NCBI GenBank assembly: GCA_029265315.1
Contig: JAJUJM010000005.1
Coordinates: 62,001-126,000, forward strand
DNA from: Actinomycetota bacterium
GTDB taxonomy: Bacteria > Actinomycetota > Coriobacteriia > Anaerosomatales > PHET01
Length of the DNA stretch: 64,000 bases
Direction of reading: 5' to 3'
The position numbers were made by a program, and so were the translations under genes. The notes beneath the pieces were generated by a model. It did no database searches and had not been told where the DNA came from. It was given only the letters and a program-made list of their open reading frames with translations. Position 1 is the stretch's first letter. Each line of letters starts with the position of its first letter. Positions 24,718-36,240 of the stretch are shown in pieces.

Positions 24718-27279
24718 ATGCCGCTCGAGGAGTACCGCGCTAAGCGCGACTTCGCGATCACGCCCGAGCCTGTCGGAGGCTCCCCGTCGCCTGACGCCCT
24801 GCGGTTCGTGGTCCAGCAGCACGCCGCGACGCGGATGCACTGGGACTTCCGCTTGGAGCTCGACGGCGTCCTGCTGTCCTGGGCGGTGCCGAAGGGCCCC
24901 TCCCTCGACCCCAGGGACAAGCGGCTCGCCGTACGCACAGAAGACCACCCCATCGACTACGCGGACTTCGAAGGAAAGATCCCTGATGGCGAATACGGGG
25001 CCGGCAGCGTCATCGTGTGGGACCGGGGCACCTGGAAGCCCATAGGAGACCCCCGGGCCGGCATGACCAAGGGTGACTTCAAGTTCGAGCTTCGCGGCGA
25101 GAAGCTCGAAGGACGCTGGGTGCTCGTCCGCCTCAAACCCCGGGGAAACGAGCGCGGCGAGAACTGGCTGCTCATAAAGGAGCGCGACGAGCACGCCCGC
25201 GCGAGCCTGGAGTTCGATGTCGTGCGTGACCTGCCGAGAAGTGTCCTTTCGGGACTCACGGTCGCCCAGATCGGTGAGGACCCGGGTGCAGCGGTGTGGA
25301 CCGATGGAGCGACGACGCGGGACACGCCGGACGTCCCAGCGCTGCCGGAGCTCGCCCTGTGCACGCTCGTGACCAAGCCGCCCGTTGGGCCGGGGTGGCT
25401 CGCCGAGGTGAAGTACGACGGCCACCGGATCCGCGTCGTCCTTCAAGACGGTCACGCACGCTGCGTGAGCCGTTCGGGTGTCGATGTGAGCGACCGGTTC
25501 GCACCGCTCGCCCGCGCGGCCGAGCGGCTGGCAGCAACGTCAGCGGTCCTCGACGGCGAGGCCGTGGTGTTCGACGAACGAGGGACGACCGACTTCGCGG
25601 CCCTCACCGAAGCCATGTCGCAAGACCCCACTCGCATCACTCTGGCGGCCTTCGACCTCACGTACTTGAACGGCCGCGACCTGACGAACATGTCGACGTT
25701 GGCGCGCAAGGACCTCTTGGGCGCTCTGTTGGCGAACGCGCCGGACGCGCTTCATCTCGCCCCCTACGTCGCCGACGAAACGGGCGCATTCCTCGAAGCG
25801 GCATGCGCGCAAGGGCTGGAGGGGGCGGTCTACAAGCGCGAGGACGCGCCCTACCCTTCCGGGCGCACGCGGGCCTGGCTCAAGGTGAAGTGCCGTCTGC
25901 GACAGGAGTTCGTCATCGTCGGGTACACCGAAGCGGCCGAGTCACAGGCCGGGTTCGGGGCGCTTCTGCTGGGGCATCATGCCGAAGATGGCAAACTCGT
26001 CTACGCCGGTCGCGTGGGGAGCGGTTTTGCCGAGCGCGCCAGAAGCGAGCTCTCAGCGACGCTCGCTTCGCTGGAGCGGGTGGGTCCTGCCCTGGGCGGG
26101 GCGGCGCTCGAACTCGCCACGCGACCCGCTGCCCGCTCAGGCGGTTCGGTCCACTGGGTCGAGCCTCGCCTCGTGGCCGAGGTCGCGTTCGCAGGTTGGA
26201 CACCGCAGGGAATCGTCCGCCAAGCGTCCTTCAAGGGTCTGCGGACGGATGTGGACCCTGCCACTGTGGGCCGGGAAGTGCCCGCGCCAGTCGAACTCGA
26301 CGAGGGCCACGACCGTGCGTCGGACGCACCCGTCTCGACGGACACACCCACGTCGATCCCCACGTGGTCCGAACCGACCTCGCGTTCGGTCTCAGGCGTC
26401 CGCATCACGAACCCGGACAAGCGCCTGTTCGCCGGAAGCGACTTCACCAAGATCGACTTGGCCCGCTACTACGAAACGGTCGGGCCCGTGATGCTCGCTG
26501 AGGTCGCTGACCGTCCCCTGACGCTCGTGCGCTGCCCGGTGGGCGAAGGTACCGGGTGCTTCTACCAACGGCACCCTGAGCGAGGTCTTCCCGGACCCGT
26601 CAAACGTGTCGCACACAGGCTCGCGGACCACGATGAGAGCGACGAGTGGCTGTACGTTGATGACGTCTGCGGCCTTGTGGCGCTCGCTCAGATGGGCGTG
26701 GCCGAGATACACACCTGGCTCTCCAGAACCAGCGCGCCGTCCAAACCGGACCGCATCGTCTTCGACCTGGACCCCGGTCCGGGTGTCCCGTGGACCGACG
26801 TCCTCGCCGCGGCTCGCCTCCTTCGTGACGAGACCGCCGCGCTCGGTTTCTCGCCGTTCGTGAAATCGACGGGAGGCAAGGGGTTGCACGTCGTGCTGCC
26901 TGTGAAGCCGGTGTGGGAGTTCGCCTCGGTCCACGAGTTATCGCGCCGGTTCGCGGTCCGGGTGTGCTCACTTGACCCCGGCAGGCTCACGCCGAAGATG
27001 GCAAAGACCCACCGGGACGGACGGATCTTCGTCGACTACGTGCGCAACTCCGAGGGCGCAAGCGTGGTGGCGCCGTACTCGACGCGGTTCAGCGCCGGCC
27101 CGAGCGTAGCGGTGCCGCTCGCATGGGAGGAACTCGACGACACCGCGCTCGACACCTGCCCGTTCACGCCGGCGCACGTACTGGACCGGCTCGCGGCGGG
27201 CGTGGACCCGTGGCGCGGCATCGACGATGCGTCCGCAGGCCCGGAAGTCCTTGAATCCGCGAAGGACGCGCTCGCCTGA
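24718..27279 (+). CDS. ligD: multifunctional DNA ligase D (PE-LIG-POL)
   Basis: An 853-residue NHEJ enzyme. Domain order is 3'-phosphoesterase (about 1-165; QQHAATRMHWDFRLE with H35, H41, D43), ATP-dependent ligase (about 210-540; nucleotidyl Lys232 in VKYDGHRIR, LDGEAVVFDE, LEGAVYKRED, WLKVKCR) and polymerase/primase (about 560-850; NPDKRLFAG, GCFYQRHPE, VFDLDPGPGV with the metal Asp residues, STGGKGLHVVLP, IFVDYVRNSEGAS). All catalytic signatures are intact. PE-LIG-POL is the Pseudomonas order; mycobacterial LigD is POL-PE-LIG. A ~40-residue Thr/Ser-rich linker precedes POL. Together with Ku it can process, fill and seal double-strand breaks. The ATG at 24718 starts directly at the PE domain. 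Confidence 0.95.
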   Translation: MPLEEYRAKRDFAITPEPVGGSPSPDALRFVVQQHAATRMHWDFRLELDGVLLSWAVPKGPSLDPRDKRLAVRTEDHPIDYADFEGKIPDGEYGAGSVIVWDRGTWKPIGDPRAGMTKGDFKFELRGEKLEGRWVLVRLKPRGNERGENWLLIKERDEHARASLEFDVVRDLPRSVLSGLTVAQIGEDPGAAVWTDGATTRDTPDVPALPELALCTLVTKPPVGPGWLAEVKYDGHRIRVVLQDGHARCVSRSGVDVSDRFAPLARAAERLAATSAVLDGEAVVFDERGTTDFAALTEAMSQDPTRITLAAFDLTYLNGRDLTNMSTLARKDLLGALLANAPDALHLAPYVADETGAFLEAACAQGLEGAVYKREDAPYPSGRTRAWLKVKCRLRQEFVIVGYTEAAESQAGFGALLLGHHAEDGKLVYAGRVGSGFAERARSELSATLASLERVGPALGGAALELATRPAARSGGSVHWVEPRLVAEVAFAGWTPQGIVRQASFKGLRTDVDPATVGREVPAPVELDEGHDRASDAPVSTDTPTSIPTWSEPTSRSVSGVRITNPDKRLFAGSDFTKIDLARYYETVGPVMLAEVADRPLTLVRCPVGEGTGCFYQRHPERGLPGPVKRVAHRLADHDESDEWLYVDDVCGLVALAQMGVAEIHTWLSRTSAPSKPDRIVFDLDPGPGVPWTDVLAAARLLRDETAALGFSPFVKSTGGKGLHVVLPVKPVWEFASVHELSRRFAVRVCSLDPGRLTPKMAKTHRDGRIFVDYVRNSEGASVVAPYSTRFSAGPSVAVPLAWEELDDTALDTCPFTPAHVLDRLAAGVDPWRGIDDASAGPEVLESAKDALA

Positions 27280-27286
27280 CGAAGAG

Positions 27287-27517
27287 CTACGCGAGCTCGC
27301 GCACCTTCTGCGCGGCGGCCACCGCCATGTCCTGGCCCACCACGAGCCGAAGCGCCGCGATGAGGTTGTCGGCGATGGCGTCCAGGTCAGCCCGCTCGAT
27401 CGAATCGGGCGTCTTGCCGATACGCTTGCTCTCCACATCGACGGACACCGTGGCGAGCACGGTCCCTATGACCGGCCGCAACGTCTCCTCGATACGCTGA
27501 GCGAGCAGGTTAGCCAC
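27287..27517 (-). CDS. small hypothetical protein
   Basis: A 76-residue, predicted helical protein with no signal peptide or membrane segment. Its sequence (VIGTVLATVSVDVESKRIGKTPDSI...) is not one I can assign to a named family. GTG 27517 follows GGGAGGG and overlaps the stop of the upstream membrane protein by eight bases, so the two are translationally linked. It converges on ligD with seven bases between stops. Confidence 0.6.
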   Translation of the reverse strand: MANLLAQRIEETLRPVIGTVLATVSVDVESKRIGKTPDSIERADLDAIADNLIAALRLVVGQDMAVAAAQKVRELA

Positions 27518-27989
27518 GCGACGCGCCCTCCCCCTCGCCCGCGGACTCGTCGGGATGCTCGTTGGCGAGCATCTGGCTGCCTGTCATCGCCCGCATGTAG
27601 TCCCGCAGAGCGGTGCGAACGCTTGCGAAGTAGAGCGCGAGCAGCGCCATGGCCACGATCACGAACGCTTCTGAGGCCAGCTGGACCTGCTCGACGGTCA
27701 CGCCGGTCACGAAGTTCTGCGCCCAGCGCGCCAGCGCGCTCGCCGCAAGACAGAGGATCGCGAGGATGACGTAGCCGATCTTGTCGGCGATCGCGCCACC
27801 GGCCGCGACCTGCCGCACGCGGCCCGCCTCGAGCAGAAGCAGCACCGCCACGAGAAGGCCCACCAAGCTCATGCCGATCCGAAGCATCGAGGTGACGACC
27901 GCAGGCATCCGCTCGGTTGCGAAAGCCGTGGCTGGGAAGGTGAGCACAGCCGTCACGACAGCTGCGAAGAGCGCTGGGAGTCGGCTCAT
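27510..27989 (-). CDS. membrane protein, unknown function
   Basis: A 159-residue protein with an N-terminal signal or first helix (about 4-20) and three further helices (about 30-55, 65-85, 95-118). The tail is acidic (NEHPDESAGEGEGA). ATG 27989 is preceded by AGGAGGGA; the longer open frame upstream has no start signal. It probably forms a unit with the 76-residue protein downstream. It may be read from the tadA/DUF2207 transcript 177 bases away. Confidence 0.65.
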   Translation of the reverse strand: MSRLPALFAAVVTAVLTFPATAFATERMPAVVTSMLRIGMSLVGLLVAVLLLLEAGRVRQVAAGGAIADKIGYVILAILCLAASALARWAQNFVTGVTVEQVQLASEAFVIVAMALLALYFASVRTALRDYMRAMTGSQMLANEHPDESAGEGEGASRG

Positions 27990-28166
27990 CGTTCGTCCCT
28001 CCTGTGCGGGCCAGCTTTCGGTCGGACGGGCGCGGGGGGCCGAGTACCACACCGCTACGGAATCATCGGCATCCCTCGGCGCGCTCGTTAGCCCCTCGGG
28101 GGCCACCCAGACATGATAACCGTCCTTCGCGACGCGAGGACGCTGTCGGCGCGGACGCGCTTCGCG

Positions 28167-30065
28167 TCAGTCGGCGCCACCGCCGCCACCGCCGCCACCG
28201 CCGCCACCGCCTCCGGAGAAGCCGCCGCCCCCGCCCGACGACGATGACATCTCGCTCGAGGCCACCTGCGCGGCGCTCACGAACGACGACGAGATCGAGC
28301 TCACCGGCGAATGCCCGTAGCCGCCGGCCGAGTACGCCCACCAGTAGGTGGTCTGGAATGCCGGGTCTCGCACGACCTCGGGCAACCGGACCCGCAGCTG
28401 CTCGATGACCTGCTCGGCGATTCCGAACACGACGGCCAACACGAGGAACCGGTTCCACAGCACGACAGAGGCCGGAGGCGCTTCCTCCAGGCGGGAGAAG
28501 TCCCGCAGGTAGTTGCGCAGGCCCTCGTAGCGCCGGTACAGGTTGTTGCCTTCCACGCTGCGGCGACTCATCTTGATGGCCAGCGGCACCATCGCGATCG
28601 CACACGCGATGGGAACGACCCCCACCAGCAGGGAGCCCGCGATGACGGCGGCGGCGACCCCTGCCGCGCCCACGATCACCAGGGCCACCCACGTGCCCAC
28701 CTGCCAATTCTCGGCCTCGGTGTCGAAGAACCCTTGGACCCTGGCTTGGGCAGCCGCAGCGGCCTTCCACTCCTTGACCTGGTTGGAGAAGCTCTCGGGC
28801 CGCGACTTCGCATACGTCTTGAGCTCCGTGAGCGCCACCTGGTCGCGCCCTCCGCCGACGACATCGAACAGCAACCACAGCGCGCCGACATCGAGCTCGT
28901 CGAGCCCGACCGCCTTCTCGCGCACACGCGTCACGAGGAACGTGTCCTCTTTGCCGCCGAACACGCCGGAAAGCCCGCCCTTGTCCACCGTGATGGGCGC
29001 CATCTGGATGACGCCGCGGTCGGCGAGGTTCATGAGGGTCGCGGCGATGTCGTCATCGGTCACCGTCCCGAAGCGCCACAACGCACCGATCACCGCTGGG
29101 TGCAGGTGCGGCGCGGGGTCCTCGCGGAAGTAGTCGCCCTGGAAGTCGGACACGTGCTCCTTGCCGTGTTTCAGGTACTGGACCCAGAAGAAGGCGAGCG
29201 CTCCGACGCCGAGCAACCCGGCAAGTCCCCCGGACCCCCAGGTCTTCGCACGTGCGATGACGCGCTCACGGTTGGCCTTCTCCGCCAGGGCGCCCTCCTC
29301 ATCAAGCACGGCTTGGAGCCTGGCTTCCGGACGCGCCGGCGCCTGCGACAGCGCATCAGGCGGGTACAGGATGCGCCCTTCTACAAAGGTGTGGGGCGGC
29401 ACGTTGTTGCTCTCGAACTGCACGACGCCGTCTTCGCCGATCGTCGTGACACCGGTCAGCGGTCCATGGCCCCACGCCTTGACCTGGTCTTTCGTCAGCG
29501 CTGCGGGCGGAGCGACCCGCGCGATGAAGCGCCCGGTGGGCACCTCCCAGCCGTCTCCGAGGAACTGCCAATACAGCTCACCTGTGTCCGCCCACCTCTT
29601 TGCGGCGCCCTTGGCGACATAGCGCAAGACGAACTGGCGAGTGGAGTTCGCGGCATCGTGGAAGGCGTGCACCTCGACAGTGCCGCCGGTGTCGCGCACC
29701 ACGTAGGTACCGGGGATGCGCAGTGTGCGGTCCTCTATGCCGGCCGGGTCGCCGTCAGGCGTGTAGGCCGCGTTCGCGTCGCCCACCGATGTGATCTCGA
29801 TGCCGTCAGACCCGCGGGTCGACAGAATCCAGTAGACGCGCGAGAAGTCGCCGTCGAAGGTCATCGTCCGGTACTCGGTGACGTCGAGGTCGCCGTCTTG
29901 CAGGACCGCCGCTTCGATGCGCACCTCATCGACCGAGTACTGCTTGGCCAGCGCGCGCTGCGGCACGGTGAGAGCGACAAGGCAGACAGAGGTGCTCAGC
30001 AGCAGCGTCGCCAATCCGGTGATGCGCGGCAGACGTCCACTTGCGGACCGCTCGGCACGTCTCAT
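28167..30065 (-). CDS. DUF2207 membrane protein with poly-Gly tail
   Basis: A 632-residue membrane protein. After a signal peptide (about residues 15-40), an extracytoplasmic beta domain carries the DUF2207 pattern YSVDEVRIEAAVLQDGDLDVTE...FDGDFSRVYW and RYVAKGAAKRWADTGELYWQFLG. A first helix follows at about 280-300, then a cytoplasmic DnaJ-like/winged region with HPAVIGALWRFGTVTDDDIAATLMNLADRGVI, two helices (about 450-490) and another near 560. The C-terminus is SGGGGGFSGGGG and a long Gly run, typical of the family. The start ATG 30065 has GGAAGGAGAG upstream and overlaps the tadA stop (ATGA). The function of the family is unknown. Confidence 0.88.
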   Translation of the reverse strand: MRRAERSASGRLPRITGLATLLLSTSVCLVALTVPQRALAKQYSVDEVRIEAAVLQDGDLDVTEYRTMTFDGDFSRVYWILSTRGSDGIEITSVGDANAAYTPDGDPAGIEDRTLRIPGTYVVRDTGGTVEVHAFHDAANSTRQFVLRYVAKGAAKRWADTGELYWQFLGDGWEVPTGRFIARVAPPAALTKDQVKAWGHGPLTGVTTIGEDGVVQFESNNVPPHTFVEGRILYPPDALSQAPARPEARLQAVLDEEGALAEKANRERVIARAKTWGSGGLAGLLGVGALAFFWVQYLKHGKEHVSDFQGDYFREDPAPHLHPAVIGALWRFGTVTDDDIAATLMNLADRGVIQMAPITVDKGGLSGVFGGKEDTFLVTRVREKAVGLDELDVGALWLLFDVVGGGRDQVALTELKTYAKSRPESFSNQVKEWKAAAAAQARVQGFFDTEAENWQVGTWVALVIVGAAGVAAAVIAGSLLVGVVPIACAIAMVPLAIKMSRRSVEGNNLYRRYEGLRNYLRDFSRLEEAPPASVVLWNRFLVLAVVFGIAEQVIEQLRVRLPEVVRDPAFQTTYWWAYSAGGYGHSPVSSISSSFVSAAQVASSEMSSSSGGGGGFSGGGGGGGGGGGGGAD

Positions 30066-30541
30066 GGTCTCTCCTTCCGCAACGTGGCGAAGAACCCACG
30101 CAGGAGCGCGGCCGACTCGGCTTCGAGTACCCCCGACGTCACCTCGAAGCGATGGTTGAGCCGGGTGTCGTCGTGCAGGTCGTACAGCGTTCCGAGCGCT
30201 CCGGCCTTTGGGTCGGGCGCGGCGTACACGCAGCGCGCTATGCGCGCTTGGTGCATGAGGCCCGCACACATCGGGCACGGCTCGAGCGTCACATAGACGG
30301 TGCAGTCCGTGAGCCGCCAGCGCCCGAGCTTGGCCGCGGCGGCCCGGATTGCAAGCAGTTCCGCGTGGCCTGCGGGATCATGGTCGATCTCGCGACGGTT
30401 GCACGCCCTGGCCACGACCGCCCCGTCGCAGACGACGACGGCCCCGATGGGCACTTCGCCGATCTCAGCGGCCACGCGCGCCTGTTCGAGCGCCATGGCC
30501 ATATACGTCTCGTCAGAGTGCTGCACGTCCTCGCCCCTCAT
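30062..30541 (-). CDS. tadA: tRNA-specific adenosine deaminase TadA
   Basis: A 159-residue deaminase that converts A34 to inosine in tRNA-Arg(ACG). The zinc/catalytic motif HAELLAI (His and general-base Glu) and the PCPMC cysteine pair are intact, as are EVPIGAVVV and TLEPCPMCAGLMHQARI. I use ATG 30541; a GTG 12 bases further in, with AGGGGCGAGG upstream, is an alternative start. Its substrate tRNA-Arg(ACG) is encoded at 50303-50379, and tRNA-Ser(TGA) lies 128 bases upstream, divergent. The stop overlaps the DUF2207 start. Confidence 0.93.
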   Translation of the reverse strand: MRGEDVQHSDETYMAMALEQARVAAEIGEVPIGAVVVCDGAVVARACNRREIDHDPAGHAELLAIRAAAAKLGRWRLTDCTVYVTLEPCPMCAGLMHQARIARCVYAAPDPKAGALGTLYDLHDDTRLNHRFEVTSGVLEAESAALLRGFFATLRKERP

Positions 30542-30668
30542 CGCGTGACCCGCTCCCCCCAACCGAGTCTAGCGCGTGGGAGCGCAAGGAGCCACGCGCG
30601 ACACGGTCGGGAATGTTGGAGGGGTACGCCACAGGGCAGCGTGGTATCCTGCCGTCGCTGTCCCGCGC

Positions 30669-30756
30669 GGAGGGGTGGCAGAGTGGTTGAATGCGACGGT
30701 CTTGAAAACCGTTGGCCCGAAAGGGCTCGTGGGTTCGAATCCCACCCCCTCCGCCA
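30669..30756 (+). tRNA. tRNA-Ser (anticodon TGA), CCA encoded
   Basis: Acceptor GGAGGGG pairs with CCCCTCC, discriminator G, then CCA. The anticodon arm ACGGT-CTTGAAA-ACCGT shows TGA. It has a long class II variable arm and T arm GGGTTCGAATCCC. A -10-like TATCCT lies at 30645-30650; no convincing -35 is seen. The short space to the cheB stop (30822) has no strong hairpin. Confidence 0.95.
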
Positions 30757-30821
30757 GCAGGGACCATCGCGCGCACCGGTTCGTGTTGCGCGGGCGGCGG
30801 GCGATGAGCGCGGCAGACGAG

Positions 30822-32730
<1,909 letters not shown>

Positions 32731-32759
32731 CGTCGTGCCTTCCGTCCCAAAGCGTTCGC

Positions 32760-33245
32760 CTACAGTTCCCTCGTCTGACCGTCAGACTTCACAATCGTCC
32801 TGCCGCTCCCAACCTCCAGGTATACGGTTCTCGAGGACGCGCCGCCCGTGTCCTCGGCGGCGATGAGGATCCCGTTCTTCCACAGCACCTTGCGAAGGAC
32901 CGCATGGTTCCTCTGTCCGATGCGAAACATCTGTCCGTGGTCGACCTGCGAAGCCGCGCCGATGACTTTGGCCACGAGATTGGCTCGAGTCGCGCCAAGC
33001 GCGAACACCCCCGCGAGCAGAGCGGATGCGCCCGTGTCCACGTACATGGCCGGATTCTCGCGGGCCTTCTCGGGGTTCGACTTCGAGACCGGCATCATCG
33101 CGTGGAGCAGCCCAGCAACGCCTGCCACTGGGTCGTGGAGCGCCAGCCCCACGCAACTCCCGAGCGAATACGTCACGAGTGTCTCGCTCGGGTCGGTCGA
33201 GACAGCGTATTCGGAGATGCCCACGACATGTTCACCCACCGTCAT
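32760..33245 (-). CDS. cheD: CheD, chemoreceptor glutamine deamidase
   Basis: A 161-residue enzyme that deamidates receptor Gln residues and binds CheC-type proteins. The catalytic Cys sits in LGSCVGLAL and the His in GLLHAMMP (more usually GLNHFMLP, so the region is slightly divergent); the Thr near YVDTGASALL and the segment AKVIGAASQV are conserved. Its ATG overlaps the cheR stop (33242-33245). CheD next to a CheX-type domain fits the known CheC/CheD adaptation route. Confidence 0.92.
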   Translation of the reverse strand: MTVGEHVVGISEYAVSTDPSETLVTYSLGSCVGLALHDPVAGVAGLLHAMMPVSKSNPEKARENPAMYVDTGASALLAGVFALGATRANLVAKVIGAASQVDHGQMFRIGQRNHAVLRKVLWKNGILIAAEDTGGASSRTVYLEVGSGRTIVKSDGQTREL

Positions 33246-34060
33246 GCCTTCCGATACACCGAAGGACGGACGTACTTGAAACCGCTGATCATGCCGGCGA
33301 GTGACTCCGCATGGCCTACGAACAACAGGCCTCCGGGCTTGAGCAATCGGCCTATCTCCGCGAGCAGACGGACGCGCACGGCGTCGTCGAAGTAGATCAT
33401 CACGTTGCGACAGAACACCGCATCGAGCGGCCCTCGCATGGGAAACGGCGGCTCGGACAGGTTCATGCGTCGGTAGACGATCAGATCGGTGAGCGCGGGT
33501 TTCGCCGTCCAGACGCGTTCGTCACCACGTCCTGTCGAGGTGAACCAACGGCTGCGCAGATCGGCAGGGATGGGAGCGACCTTCCGGTCCTCGTAGCGAG
33601 CGAGCTCACAGTGCGCGAGTGTCTCTGTACAGATGTCAGTCGCGAGTATCCGCAGGTCGACGTCGGGCTGGGGCAGCGCCTCTTTGACCACCATCGCGAG
33701 CGACAACGGCTCCTCGCCGGTCGAACAGGCCGCGCTCCAGAGACGGAAGCGACGCTGCCCGGACTCGTACCAAGCGTTCATCTCGTCGGCGATGAAATCG
33801 AAATGGTGCGGCTCGCGGAAGAAGCTCGTGACGTTCGTCGAGACGGCGTCGAGCAGCCCGACGATCTCTTCGTCGTGGTGGTCCTCGAGGTACCGCAGGT
33901 ACTCCTCGAAATCGTCGATCCCGAGCGCCCGCATCCGCTTCCCGACGCGGGCGCTCACGAGCGCCTCCTTGCGAGAGGTCAGCGCGATGCCGCTCGTCTC
34001 GTAGACGATGTCGCGGATCCTCTCGAAGGAGCGCTTCTTGATGGGTGTCATGGTGGGCAT
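33242..34060 (-). CDS. cheR: CheR, receptor methyltransferase
   Basis: A 272-residue SAM-dependent enzyme that methylates receptor Glu residues. The N-terminal helical domain (FERIRDIVYETSGI) is followed by the catalytic Rossmann domain with LWSAACSTGEEPLSLAM, the Asp of LRILATDIC and FCRNVMIYFDD, then PGGLLFVGHAESL. Length is typical; no TPR extension. It lies between mcp and cheD in the operon. Confidence 0.95.
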   Translation of the reverse strand: MPTMTPIKKRSFERIRDIVYETSGIALTSRKEALVSARVGKRMRALGIDDFEEYLRYLEDHHDEEIVGLLDAVSTNVTSFFREPHHFDFIADEMNAWYESGQRRFRLWSAACSTGEEPLSLAMVVKEALPQPDVDLRILATDICTETLAHCELARYEDRKVAPIPADLRSRWFTSTGRGDERVWTAKPALTDLIVYRRMNLSEPPFPMRGPLDAVFCRNVMIYFDDAVRVRLLAEIGRLLKPGGLLFVGHAESLAGMISGFKYVRPSVYRKA

Positions 34061-34090
34061 CTCGTCACCTGGTCGCCGGGCTTGTGCGGC

Positions 34091-35719
34091 CTAGAAGTCG
34101 GCCAGGTCCTCGTCGTCGAGCGGGATGACCTTCTCGGGGTCGGTGACCTTGGCGCGTGCACGCACGGCATCAGTCATACGGTGCACTTGGCTCGAGACGC
34201 GTGCGCCGGAGGTGGTGGTCGCGACCGCCCTCGTCTGCGCAACGGCCGCGCGCTCACCGCGAACGGTAGCGATCAGCACGCTGACCATGTCCGTGAGCTC
34301 GCGCGCCTGCGCGGACAGCTCCTCGCTCGCGCTGGCGGATTCCTCGGCGTTGGCGGCGTTGGCCTGCGTGACCCGGTCCATCTGTGCGACGGCGGTGTTG
34401 ACCTGGTCGATACCTTGCGCCTGCTCCTCGCTCGCTGCGGCGATCTCGCCGACGAGCTGCGTGACCTTGTCCACGCTGCTCGCGATCTGGTCGAGCGCCG
34501 CATGAACGTCCGCGCTTACCGCGACTCCGCGGTCGGCACGCTCCTGCGACTGCTCGATGAGCGCCGCCGTGGTCTTGGCGGCCTCGGCAGAACGCTGCGC
34601 AAGTGCGCGCACTTCCTCAGCCACCACGGCGAAGCCCTTCCCGGCATCGCCGGCACGCGCGGCCTCCACCGCGGCGTTCAACGCGAGCAGATTCGTCTGG
34701 AAGGCGATCTCGTCGATGGTCTTGATGATCTTGGCGGTGGCGTCAGAGCTCTCCTTGATCGCGTTGATGGCGGCGCCCATCTCTGCGACGGACGCGGCGC
34801 CCTTGCCCGCCGCCGCCTGTGCTTCGCGAGCCATCGCGTCGGCCTGGCGCGAGTTGTCAGCGTTCTGTCGCGTCATGCCGCTCATCTCCTCGAGGGAGCT
34901 CGATGTCTCCTCGAGACTCGCCGCCTGTTCGGAAGCGCCTTCCGCGAGCTGCTGAGATGCGGAGGCGACCTGGCTCGACGCGCTCGAGACCTGCTCCGCG
35001 CCCGCGGTCAGACCCTCGATGACACGGTTGATCGGACGAGTGACCGAACGAGTGATGAACCACGCGAGCAGAATCGATGCGAACACCCCTGCGACGAGCA
35101 GGATGATGGACTGCATCCGCCCGCGTTCGGCGGTGGCACGAGACTCTTGGGCGGCGACCTCGACCATGGCGTCCGTGTTATTCTCGATTTCCTGCATGTC
35201 GGCGGTGATCTTCACTCCGCGTGCGTCCGCCTCCGCATCGATGGCGGCGAGCTCAGCTGCGACGGCCGCACGCTTGTCGCCCGTATTGGCCCGAGCGAGC
35301 GCGACGGCGCGGCTGATCATCGGCTCGAACTCCTCGTGCTGCGCGAGGGCGTCCTCGACCAGCGTCAACGCCTTCTTGGCTGTCTCATCGCGCTCGGCAT
35401 CGACTTTGAGGTACTCGATCGAGTCGCTCATGAGCTCGCCGAAGCGCGTGAACGACTCCTCGATTTCCGCGCCCAACCGCTCGATCTCATCGGCGTCGCT
35501 CGTCTGGATGACCTCCATGAGCAGGAGCCGCTGGGCGAGGACCTCGAACTTCGCCTCCATCACGTTGTCAGCGACGTCCGTGTCTCCACTCTGCTCCTCG
35601 GCGAGCGACTGCATCCTCCCCATGTCGATGAAGGCCGCTCCTCCGACGATCACGACGATGAGCGCCAGGATGCCGAACCCCACGGCGAGCTTGGCCGCCA
35701 GACTCCAAGACCGCAACAT
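34091..35719 (-). CDS. methyl-accepting chemotaxis protein, 4HB sensor
   Basis: A 542-residue receptor inside the chemotaxis operon. Helix 1 (about 12-32), an all-helical ~160-residue sensory region resembling the four-helix-bundle domain, helix 2 (about 200-220), HAMP, and a methyl-accepting hairpin whose tip is [35 protein letters not shown]. The C-terminus ends in DDEDLADF, with no NWETF-type tether. The ATG at 35719 shares its A with the cheW stop (TGATG), so the two are translationally coupled. It may be the main receptor of this array, since it is the only one in the operon. Confidence 0.92.
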   Translation of the reverse strand: MLRSWSLAAKLAVGFGILALIVVIVGGAAFIDMGRMQSLAEEQSGDTDVADNVMEAKFEVLAQRLLLMEVIQTSDADEIERLGAEIEESFTRFGELMSDSIEYLKVDAERDETAKKALTLVEDALAQHEEFEPMISRAVALARANTGDKRAAVAAELAAIDAEADARGVKITADMQEIENNTDAMVEVAAQESRATAERGRMQSIILLVAGVFASILLAWFITRSVTRPINRVIEGLTAGAEQVSSASSQVASASQQLAEGASEQAASLEETSSSLEEMSGMTRQNADNSRQADAMAREAQAAAGKGAASVAEMGAAINAIKESSDATAKIIKTIDEIAFQTNLLALNAAVEAARAGDAGKGFAVVAEEVRALAQRSAEAAKTTAALIEQSQERADRGVAVSADVHAALDQIASSVDKVTQLVGEIAAASEEQAQGIDQVNTAVAQMDRVTQANAANAEESASASEELSAQARELTDMVSVLIATVRGERAAVAQTRAVATTTSGARVSSQVHRMTDAVRARAKVTDPEKVIPLDDEDLADF

Positions 35720-36240
35720 CACTCTTCCCCTTCCACTTCACGGGCGGAGCCCGCGCGCGCGGCCGCCTCCACTACGCTGAGCTGCGCACCTGACAGCACC
35801 CTGTCAATGTCCAGCAGCAGGACGACGCGCTCATCGGCGCGCCCGACTCCCTTGATGAACGAGGTGTCGACCTCGGTACCGAATTCCGGCGTGGCCTCGA
35901 TCGCCTCGTCCGGCAGACTCAGAACGTCGGAGACTTCGTCGACGATGATCCCGAGCGTCGTCATCGTGCCGCCCTCTCGGGTGACGGAGACGACGATGAT
36001 GCAGGTGCGCTCGGTGATCGAAGCGTCCGCCAGCCCGAACGCCAGCCGGATGTCGACCACAGGGATGATGCGCCCGCGCAGGTTCACGACGCCCGCCACA
36101 TACTCCGGCAGACGAGGGACGCGCGTGACCGGAAGCATCCCCACGATCTCGGAGACCCGGAGTATCTCCAGCCCGTACAGTTCAGATCCCAGCGAGAACG
36201 TCAGGTACTTGTCCGCACTCGCCACTTCAGTCGGTGTCAT
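35719..36240 (-). CDS. cheW: CheW, receptor-kinase coupling protein
   Basis: A 173-residue CheW domain protein with the family segments [44 protein letters not shown] and [11 protein letters not shown]. It links receptors to CheA. ATG 36240 follows AAGGACG and overlaps the 3' end of cheA by 14 bases; the frame remains open further upstream inside cheA but without signals. It is slightly longer at the C-terminus (acidic tail) than a minimal CheW. Confidence 0.95.
   Translation of the reverse strand: MTPTEVASADKYLTFSLGSELYGLEILRVSEIVGMLPVTRVPRLPEYVAGVVNLRGRIIPVVDIRLAFGLADASITERTCIIVVSVTREGGTMTTLGIIVDEVSDVLSLPDEAIEATPEFGTEVDTSFIKGVGRADERVVLLLDIDRVLSGAQLSVVEAAARAGSAREVEGEE

Noticed and set aside
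28167-28260. GCC/GCCACC-rich tandem repeat DNA
   Set aside because: It encodes the poly-Gly tail normal for DUF2207 proteins, so it needs no separate explanation.
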